The notes under the pieces are model-generated. The model was not told where the DNA came from and did no database searches. It saw nothing but the letters and a program-made list of their open reading frames with translations. This document shows positions 56,201 through 64,000 of a DNA stretch of 64,000 bases, piece by piece. Each line of letters begins with the position of its first letter. Position 1 is the first letter of the stretch. The DNA is from Ovis canadensis. Lineage: Eukaryota; Chordata; Mammalia; Artiodactyla; Bovidae. Where the stretch lies: positions 207,885,501 to 207,949,500 of the forward strand of contig NC_091246.1 in NCBI RefSeq assembly GCF_042477335.2, given 5' to 3'. The translations under genes were made by a program, and so were the position numbers.

Positions 56201-57465
56201 GACATAAGCAAAACATTTTGTATGTACTCATTTTTTCAGGGCTTGTTTGATGTAGCTGCAAGTTTAAGAAGCAGCGTGTGTAGTTAGGTTGAAAGTATAA
56301 GAAGTTAGACTGAGTATCTGTTGCTTGGACCCAAGAGTCTTAACTTAAAAAAGAAAAAGAAAATCTATACTATCCTTAAACCCTGCAGTTAGTGGAGCTG
56401 CAGCCTTTAATCTCTTGAGAGTAACGTGGTGCAAAGTAGAGAGCCTGGTACAGCTGCTCCGCTCTTCCATTTGCTGTTCCCAGAAGTACAGCTCTTGAAT
56501 ACCAGTTCACTGTGTTTCCAGGTCTCTTCCAAAAAGATCTGGTGCAATCCCTGCCAGTCTCCTGCAATATCAAGGATGTTACTGAAAGCAGAATCTTGAA
56601 TCCTACGCAACCAAGGCAGCCTTCGCCTCCCTATTAGCAATTTGAACGGTTTGCCACCAGGTCTTGGGACTTGACCCTTTTTCTTTGCTCTGACTCCCTG
56701 TAGATGCTGAGCAATGAATTGAGATCACTGATCTAAGGTTTCTACCTCCACAAACAGAAATATTTTAGCTCATTCCTCCTTGTGATGAATAAATAGACTT
56801 CCGACTATGAACAATCTGAAAATAAGCATTGTTAAATTGGTAAGTCATTAATCAGTTTCAATTACCTGGCAGGACGGGAGGATGAGGTCTGGAAATCATC
56901 TTCACAGCTGATAGGCAGTGTGTGGTGCCCTGGTCTGGAATTCGGCTACTGAAAACACATGGAAAAAGTAGCTGAGGTTTCAGCCTCACAAGCTCTGATA
57001 ATTTACCACTAAAAATAAACATGTGCTCAAGAGACAACTACTATGTAAATACTCCCAGAAAGATTTTTCAGCATCTGCCTACAGAAGCTGCCATCCAATA
57101 CACAGGGAAGCTGGGGGCACAGCACACAAAGAATGCTTTATCTTTGGTGGGGCGAGAGGGGGGGAGCCAGCATCTGCTGAGTTTGAAGGAAAGGCAGGAC
57201 AAAGAGTCACTTCTCTTGTTCAGGCAGGGAAATGAAACGTGATTCATTGTTCTGTCTTAAGCAGCCGCACGTTTACTGTTCCACAACCATGCTAAATACT
57301 GGAGTTTGCTTTTCCGTGTTAGAAGCATATTAGTCCTTAGTGTTGGTGTCAGGCTACAAAATGCTTCTTGGGAAGCTAAGACGTCAACACACCTCATTCT
57401 CGCTGAGTGTGCCATGTACAGCGTATTACGTGGCACTTGGTGGGTGCGTAATAGTTTGTATTTTC
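56201..57465. other. no recognised gene or repeat
   Basis: About 1.3 kb of unassigned sequence; open frames are short and overlap. Confidence 0.4.
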
Positions 57466-57480
57466 CCATTAATAATGTCT

Positions 57481-57925
57481 AGCGCCCTGTCAATGCTCAG
57501 TCGTGTCTAACTCTTTGCGACCCCATGGACTGCAGACCATCAGGCTTCTTTGTCCACTGAATTTTCCAGGCAAGGATACTGGAGTGGGTTATCATTCCCT
57601 TCTCCTCGGGATCTTGGACTTTCTTGGTGAGTGAAGGTAGAGAATCTGCCTGCAATGTGGAAGACCTGGGTTTAATCCTTGGGTAGGAAGATCCCCTGGA
57701 GAAGGGAACAGCTACCCACTCCAGTATACTGGCCTGGAGAATTCCATGGACAAAGGAGCCTGGCAGGCTACAGTCCATAGACTCACAAAGAGTCAGACAT
57801 GACTGAGAGACTTTCACTTTTTCTCCTTGGGATCTTACCCACCCAGGGATCCATCCCACATCTCTTGTATCTCCTGCATTGGCATGCAGATTATTTACCA
57901 CTGTGCCATCTGGGAAGCCATTTTT
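57481..57925 (-). mobile_element. Bov-tA SINE (reverse), host of a nested Bov-tA
   Basis: The outer copy reads gctcagtcgtgtctaactct, ggcaaggatactggagtggg and ends, after the inner insertion, with cccagggatccatcccacat, gcagattatttaccactgtg, ccatctgggaagccatt. A perfect 15-bp TSD ccattaataatgtct lies at 57466-57480 and 57926-57940. Coordinates include the inner SINE. Confidence 0.96.
57616..57820 (+). mobile_element. Bov-tA SINE nested in a reverse Bov-tA
   Basis: A forward copy (ggactttcttggtgagtgaa, gaatctgcctgcaatgtgga, gatcccctggagaagggaac, gtcagacatgactgagagac, tttcacttt) inserted into the outer SINE. The TSD ttctcctcgggatctt (57600-57615) / ttctccttgggatctt (57821-57836) agrees at 15 of 16 positions. 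Confidence 0.96.
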
Positions 57926-57940
57926 CCATTAATAATGTCT

Positions 57941-59083
57941 ACTTAAGGTAACTATGCTTTGTGAAAATCAAAACATTTTAGGCTGCTAAATTAGAACACA
58001 AATACTGCAAAATCAAAGGACTCTTTCCTTTACTACAGGATCATTTTAACTGAAAGTTCCCTCTCTTGGGGTACATTTAAAATGCGCAATTACATCCAAC
58101 TTTTCCATGATACTTTGAGGGTAAGAAACAGGACATATATTTGTGTGTACCATTTTGCCTCCATCCAGTTTTGTGAAGGAAGGGCTAAAGGAAGAACTGG
58201 CTGAAAGAACACTGTTTTGTGAAACAGAAAGCTGAAAACTTAAAAAGCTTTTAACTTAAAATTAAGCTTGGGGATTATCTGAGGTCTTCAAAGATTCATA
58301 CAAATTGTATTCTTCATTATAACAGGTCATGGGAGAGACTGTGTGATGCTTAAGGATTTTACTGCACAGCTTTGTGACAGGAAAACCTCCAGAATCATCA
58401 GTTTATGGATTTATGGGGTTTGAATATGAATTCTTGCCACAGATCACAGACTCATCATGATGGGGAGTTGCTTTGGCTGAGCTATGCGAGACATGGAGAC
58501 CCCTGCCAAGATAAGGAGGGCTGGGGAGCCATATGTGGAAGGGAAAGAACATGTGTTAGTTGATATTCTGCCTTCTTGGTTTGTCTGGAAGTCTAGAAGC
58601 CTAAACCTGCCCCCAAAGTAGATCAGCCTTCTTAGCCTCCCAGTTGAGCCCAGTTCCTCACCCTCCCACCCCTGCCCTAGAAGTTGCTATGATGAAATGC
58701 TCACTGGAGACGACCGAGACTTGTATTTCTATGGGCTTCTTTCTAAATTTAGCAGATGGTTTAATTTCTTTTCTCCTGTTTTGAATTTGTTTATGATTCT
58801 GCATTACCATAACATTACTTAAGGAGGATTGAGGTTTGTCGTGGATTCTGACTACCTGAAGTCTGATTCTTACTTTCAGCATTTACTGAGAAATATTTCT
58901 GACTACTAGCTAGGTCCTTCCCATGCTTGCTCCCTACATCAGAGTTTATGAGAAATCGTCACCTAATTCTAATATCCAGTAAGTCTGTCATGGGAACTAA
59001 ATGTCAGAAGATCAGAATTTTAGAAACAGTCTTGTGACTAATTAATTCCATAGGCTTGAGCAAGTCCTGGACTCCAGAATTCT
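57941..59083. other. no recognised gene or repeat
   Basis: Unassigned. Confidence 0.4.
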
Positions 59084-59478
59084 TGTGATGGTTAATTTTA
59101 TATATTAATTTGGCCAGGCCACAATGCCCAGGTATGTGGTCAAATGTTATTCTGGATGCTTCTGTGAAATATTTTTGCAGCAGTGGACTTTGTATAAAGC
59201 AGGTTGCCCTCTATAGTGTAGGTGGGCCTCATCCAATCAGTTGAAGACCTGAATAGAGTAAAAAGACTGATGTCCCTGGATCAGGAAAGAATTCTGCAGC
59301 AGACAGACAACCTTTAAACTTGAACTGCAACAACAGCTCATCTCTGGATCTTCAGCTGCTGGGACTTGCCAGCCTCTATAATCATGTGAACCAGCTCCTT
59401 AAAACTCTCTCTCTCTCTTTTTTTTTTCTTCTTTTTAATTTATCAGTTCTGTTTCTCTGGAGAACACTGACCAATATA
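59084..59478 (+). mobile_element. ERVL-type solo LTR (MLT2/LTR40-like)
   Basis: It opens tgtgatggttaattttatat, continues 'gtggtcaaatgttattctgg', 'gtgggcctcatccaatcagt', 'ataatcatgtgaaccagctc', and closes 'tctgtttctctggagaacac tgaccaatata' (split here). This is the structure of an old ERVL LTR. A CT/T-rich tract at 59408-59430 is inside. No internal retroviral sequence is adjacent, so it is a solo LTR. Confidence 0.72.
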
Positions 59479-60356
59479 ACCTTATTTTTTTACATTTTAA
59501 ATTATGGGATAAATTGAATCCATTCTGTAGATATCATGACGAGCTAAAGAAATAATGTGTGGAAAAGAAATATGAAATAAATAAAGCACTGAGCAATACA
59601 CGATTTTTTAAATAATACCTTCAACTCAAGAGTTTATAGTTAAAATTAGCAGTTTACTTAAAGATGAGCACAAGAAATTTCTTTTTCTGTAAACAGCCCT
59701 TGCATGAACTTCTAATCTTCAGTCAGGTCTCCACTATTGGGCTCAGACAAGCCTGACCCAAGTATGGCCCCAAGGGCCTCAGAAGAAGTGGTGCTGTTTT
59801 AAGATGAATGTCAAGGTTGTTATCCCTATGTCATTTACCCAGTTATAGTTAGGGAGGGGGGGTCCTAACTAGTCCCCACTCTCTTCACCAAGGCACACAA
59901 GGGTTTTCCAGGTGACCTCTGATTTCATGAGGTCTTTACTCACCAAGACCAGACTGATGACACAGTGACTTCTTTGTTCATTGATTTAAAAAAAAAAACA
60001 AAACAAACCTATTCCTCCAACAAGGCTTCATAGAAAATCCATCATGGGCCACAAACAGGTTTCAAATATGATGAAGACATCATTCACATGAAGACACACG
60101 GTCCACAGGAGATGATATGAGACTTCCTCAAGTTCCTAAAATCAAGAATATGGAAGTGCCTTTATAGTTTCCCAGCTTTTCTCCTGAACCTTTTTTTTTT
60201 TTTTGCTCAGAGTCACATAGAATCTATGAATATGTTCACATCACAAATTAGCCACTTTTTCAACTTCACTAAAGATTAATATTAATATTTTTATAAGGCA
60301 GTCACTTTTTTCCTTATAAATGGAAATAATTGCTATGTTTACTATGCTTGCTCCTT
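59479..60356. other. no recognised gene or repeat
   Basis: Unassigned; A run at 59986-59997 and T run at 60190-60204. Confidence 0.42.
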
Positions 60357-60804
60357 TAGCAGAGCAGAACCTTACATGGATCAACAGACTGGTTCAATAT
60401 TGGGAAAGGAGGACAACAAGGCTGTATATGCCACCTTGATTATTTAACACATGCAGAGTACATCATGCGAAATGTCGGGCTGAATGAATCATAAACTGGA
60501 ATCAAAATTGCCAGGAAAAAAATCAACAACCTCAGATATGCAAATAATACCACCCTAATGGCAAAAAGTGAATAGGAAATAGAAAGCCTCTTGATGAAGG
60601 TGAAAAAGGAGAGTAGAAAAGCTGGCTTGAAACTCAACATTCAAAAAACTAAGATCATCGCATCCAGTCCCATCACTCATGGCAAATAGAAGGGAAAAAA
60701 AGTAGAAGCAGTGACAGATTTTATTTTGTTGGTTTCCAAAATCACTGCTGACGTTAACTGCAGCCATGAAATTAAAAGATGCTTACTCCTTGGAAGAAAA
60801 AACC

Positions 60805-60868
60805 TGTGTGTGTGTGTGTGTGTGTTGTGTGTGTGTGTCTGTGCGTGTGCGTGCGCGCATGCATGCAT
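60805..60868. repeat. (TG)n microsatellite with GC-alternating end
   Basis: TG units, one ttg interruption, then alternating gtgcgtgcgcgcatgcatgc, a purine-pyrimidine alternation that favours Z-DNA in theory. It lies at the tail of a reverse Bov-tA. Confidence 0.93.
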
Positions 60869-61090
60869 ACGTGCTAAGCTGCTTTAGTCATATCTGACTC
60901 TTTGCAGCCCCATGGACTGTAGCCCACCAGGCTCCTCTGTCCGTGGGATTCTCCAGGCAAGAATACTGGAGTGTGTTACCATGCCCTCCTCCAGGGGATC
61001 TTCCTGACCCAGGGATTGAACCTGTGTCTCTTATGTCTCCTGCATTGGCAGGTGAGTTCTTTACCACTAGTGCCATCTGGGAAGCCCCCA
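60869..61090 (-). mobile_element. Bov-tA SINE (reverse) inside BovB
   Basis: Plus-strand order: gtgctaagctgctttagtca, ggactgtagcccaccaggct, ggcaagaatactggagtgtg, gggattgaacctgtgtctct, gagttctttaccactagtgc, catctgggaagcccc. The antisense B box ggttcaatccc is kept. Imperfect flanking repeat: gaaaaaacct before, gagaaacct after. Confidence 0.94.
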
Positions 61091-61595
61091 TGAGAAACCT
61101 AGATGGTATATTTTAAAAGCAAAGACATCACTTTGCTGACACAGGTCCATATGTATAGTCAAAGCTATGGTTTTTCCAGTAGTCATGTATGGATGTAAGA
61201 GCTGGACCATAAAGAAGGTTGAGTGCTGAAGAATTGATGCTTTTGAATTGTGGTGCTGGAGAAGTCTCTTGAGAGTCCCTTGGACAGTAAGGAGATCAAT
61301 TCTGAAGGAAATCAATTCTGAATTGTCCTTGGAGGACTGATGATGAAGCTGAAGCTCCAATACTTTGGCCACCTGATGTGAAGAGCTGACTTGTTGGAAA
61401 AGACCCTGATGCTGGGAAAGATTGAGGGCAGGAAGAGAAGAGGGTGACAGAGGATGGGATGGTTGGATGGCATCATCTATTCAGTGGACAGGAATTTCAG
61501 CAAACTCTGGGAGATAGTGAAGGACAGTGAAGCCTAGTGTGCTGCAGTCTGTGGGGTCACAAAGAATTGGACATGACTTAGCCATTGAACAACAG

Positions 61596-61833
61596 AACAA
61601 CATACCATAATGAGCGGTGAACAGAGGACTCGGGTAATTGATGGGTCGGTAGATTCATAGCCTCTTTCTCATCTTTGTGATTGAATCTACTCTCCCAACT
61701 GCCAGCCTCCTAGAAACTCACTCAAATCTCACTGAAGGATTAACACAGCCTGAAGTGCATCTCTGATCAGAACATATCCTAGAATCGCTCACAGACTAAG
61801 GGCTCACTCACTTACATAACAAGTATACATTAA
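61596..61833. other. no recognised gene or repeat
   Basis: Unassigned. Confidence 0.42.
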
Positions 61834-61868
61834 CAGTGTTAGTTGTTCAGTTGTGTCTGACTCTTGGC
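61834..61868 (-). mobile_element. 35-bp BovA/BovB-type tail insertion with TSD
   Basis: 'gttcagttgtgtctgactct' (61844-61863) is only the 3' end of a BovA-type SINE or BovB in reverse. It is bounded by atacattaa at 61825-61833 and 61869-61877. Confidence 0.7.
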
Positions 61869-61955
61869 ATACATTAATACCTACACTGTGGTAGAAACAC
61901 AGGAGGGGCACCCCTTGGCAGTTCAAATAAATATCAAATTCAGTAGCCTGGCAGC

Positions 61956-62158
61956 TGTGTTAGTCACTCAGTCATGTCCAACTCTTTGTAACTCCATAAA
62001 CTATAACCCACTAGGTCTTCTCTGTCTATGAAATTCTCCAGGCAAGAATACTGGAGTGGATAGCCATTCTGTTCTTCTGAAGATTTTCCTGACCCAGGGA
62101 TTGAACCCAAGTCTCCAGCATGCAGGCAGATTCCTTACCATCTGAGCCATTGGGGAAG
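61956..62158 (-). mobile_element. Bov-tA SINE (reverse)
   Basis: Plus-strand order: gtgttagtcactcagtcatg, ggcaagaatactggagtgga, gggattgaacccaagtctcc, gcagattccttaccatctga, gccattggggaag. The antisense B box gggttcaatccc is kept. Confidence 0.94.
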
Positions 62159-62399
62159 ATGAGGGCAGTTGAGGGCCCCACCTTATGGTTCCAGCCTCCT
62201 TTTGGGGTGTATCTTCACATACCACACACTCGCCTTCCAACCACAATCCTTGGTTCCAAGAATTCCTTGTACCAGTCTCAACCTCCAGGCAGGTCTGGGC
62301 AGGACCGGAATCCCTCCCTGTCTGCAACACCAAAGGGAGAGCCAACCTTTGATCTCAGCCCTCAGGCAGCATTTGTGATGCTGATAATACTGGAGAAAG

Positions 62400-62600
62400 G
62401 TCTTGGAGAAGAATAGGGGAAGCCCTGGGCTGAGAACAGAGAGAGCAGAGTTCAAGACCCTATTCTTCCTCTTATTGCTTTTGTGATTTGAACTAGTCAC
62501 TTAATCTTTCTGAGCCTCATTTGTATAATAAAGAGATCAAACTAGATTGATCTAAAATCCCTTATGGCCCTATTGAAAACTCCAACCTACATGATTAAAG
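62400..62600 (+). mobile_element. MIR SINE
   Basis: 'agagcagagttcaagaccct', 'gatttgaactagtcacttaa', 'tctttctgagcctcatttgt', 'ataataaagagatcaaacta' follow MIR order. Confidence 0.7.
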
Positions 62601-63514
62601 AGAGAAGAGAGACAGTACTGCTACGTTTGGCTGCATAATGAGCCACAGGGTGTACTGAATGGTTCAGCTACTTTCATTTGTCATTTACTTGGATATAATC
62701 TCCTGTGTTGCTTTGCCCCAAATACTGAGTAACCCTGATCTCCATCTGGTACCTATTCTGTGGGCATTTCAGGAACTTTCATTTCCTGTATTCAAGTCTG
62801 GAATCCTTGAGAGCCCTAATTTCCATTTGAAGGGAGACATTTCTGAACTTACAAAAGCTGAACATTCTATGATTCACGTCATAAACATATTCACACACAA
62901 ACACTCATAAAATTCAATTTAATTAATAGGTAACACCTATTCTGCCTATTAATAACTGGGATATTTTTAATTTATAGGTTTATACAATTGAATCTTTATA
63001 TCATTTTGTATGAGTCTAAAATTTTCAATCATAAGAAACAAATATTCATAATTCTAGGACTGCAGGATTAGTCATTTTAAAATTTTTTGGTTAGAATTTC
63101 TGCCAATGATCTAAAAATAGTTAAAGGAGTTCTTTTACTTTTATTTTAAATATTAATTTCTTTTTACAAATCATTTGTCATCTGAGGCTCCCAACTTCCC
63201 TCTGAATTGAATTCTGTGCATGAATTTATAATCCTAAAAATATTAGTTTAAAATGTTAACATCAACAACATACCCACAATTATGCTCAAGTTAAAATTCT
63301 TACTATGAGCGCATGTGATTATGTAATATTTTAAACACTTAAGAACACTAAAAAGATTTTGTCTTCATACAGCTCTAATTTTCCCTGGAGGTTTAATTCC
63401 ATTTTCAAACATATCTACTTGCTCTTTTAAAAATGGCTAAAGAAAGCCAAGATAAATATGTAAGCAGAAATTTAATGTCTCTTTAAGTATATTAAACAGA
63501 GAAAGAAAAGAAAC
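62601..63514. other. no recognised gene or repeat
   Basis: AT-rich unassigned sequence. Confidence 0.42.
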
Positions 63515-63660
63515 AACCATTTATTATGTACATATGTGTTAACTCATATGCTAGGTACTTTCATATATTTTCTCTCACTTAATTATAGATAAAAAGCTTA
63601 TAGGAAAACAAAGGAAAAGTAATGAGCTTTGAGGATATAACAGAAGTCTGATGATTCTAC
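63515..63660 (-). mobile_element. possible MIR relic (reverse)
   Basis: 'aaccatttattatgtacata', 'atgctaggtactttcatata', 'tttctctcacttaattatag' weakly follow antisense MIR. Confidence 0.42.
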
Positions 63661-63664
63661 TGAA

Positions 63665-64000
63665 TTTACAAAGATTTTTTAATGCCTTATTTATTTATTT
63701 ATAACTGAAGTATAGCTGATATACAATATTATATTAGTTGCAGAGGTACAACACAGTGATTTGACAAATACATTACAAGGTGACCACCATAAATCTAGTT
63801 ACTGTTGGTCACCATACAAAGTTTTTACAATATTACCAACTATATTCTTTATTCTCTTTGTTATTAATACATTCCTGTGACTTGTTTATTTTGTTACTGG
63901 AAATTTGCACCTCATCTGTCTCTTCTCTCACCTTCTTTCTGGCAAATACCAATTTGCTCCCCTATGAGCTTGTTTCTGTTTTGTTTTGTTTGTTCATTTG
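63665..64000 (-). mobile_element. L1 LINE 3' end (reverse), runs off the window
   Basis: 'ttataactgaagtatagctg', 'atattagttgcagaggtaca', 'gtgatttgacaaatacatta', 'gttactggaaatttgcacct' are the antisense 3' UTR of L1, as at 54291-54959. The element continues past the window end. Confidence 0.82.

Larger units (their letters stand above)
60357..61595 (+). mobile_element. BovB LINE, old decayed copy, split by a Bov-tA
   Basis: It begins upstream of the RT core ('tggatcaacagactggttca') and ends near 'cacaaagaattggacatgac'. The active-site box reads YANN (gat gac changed to aat aat, 60541-60546), and stops occur throughout. It is interrupted at about 60805-61091 by a TG microsatellite plus reverse Bov-tA and then resumes at 'gagaaacctagatggtatat'. 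Divergence is the highest among the long copies here. Confidence 0.93.

Noticed and set aside
59084..59478. ERV LTR as evidence of an endogenous provirus
   Set aside because: No gag, pol or env sequence is adjacent; it is a solo LTR relic.
1022..62158. tRNA-Glu-like heads with A and B boxes in the Bov-tA and CHR copies as tRNA genes
   Set aside because: They are SINE heads: they lack a foldable cloverleaf with an anticodon arm and are followed by BovB-derived bodies.

Overview
This window is nuclear DNA from a ruminant (Pecora: cattle, sheep, goat or a relative). The diagnostic evidence is the repeat content: tRNA-Glu-derived Bov-tA SINEs, one dimeric BOV-A2 SINE, many copies of the RTE-type LINE BovB with (AACTG)n tails, ruminant L1 3' ends and two cetartiodactyl CHR SINEs. 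Older mammalian layers (L2, MIR, ancient L1, hAT and LTR relics) lie beneath them. I cannot tell the species or the chromosome. Names of ancient repeats come from memory of consensus sequences and were not checked by alignment.

I find no protein-coding gene, exon, tRNA, rRNA or CRISPR array that I can defend. The long open reading frames are reverse-transcriptase remnants of BovB, or frames that cross SINEs and microsatellites. The window reads as intergenic or deep intronic sequence.

Layout. 1-10 kb: LTR-like and L1 relics, several Bov-tA SINEs, L2 fragments interrupted by a CHR SINE and by a hAT element, and stretches without recognised repeats. 10-23 kb: four BovB copies (two forward, two reverse), an antisense L1 with a clean target-site duplication (TSD), and a BOV-A2 SINE. 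23-34 kb: MIR and L2 relics, three BovB fragments and a Bov-tA bounded by CA repeats. 34-35 kb: an 84-bp mariner hairpin inserted in a MIR, followed by a reverse BovB. 36-46 kb: mostly unassigned sequence with scattered SINE, L1 and MIR copies and a CHR SINE inside an old L1. 46.5-49.6 kb: the longest BovB (about 2.6 kb), joined head-to-tail to a second, older 3' fragment. 50-64 kb: old L1 5'- and 3'-end fragments, a Bov-tA nested in another Bov-tA, an ERVL-type solo LTR, and a decayed BovB split by a Bov-tA.

Most worth following up: the mariner hairpin, which resembles the source elements of the bovine miR-2284/2285 microRNA family; the tandem BovB junction; the nested SINEs with both TSDs visible; a 35-bp SINE-tail insertion with its own TSD; and several repeat-free, TAAT- or forkhead-motif-rich blocks that could be conserved non-coding elements.
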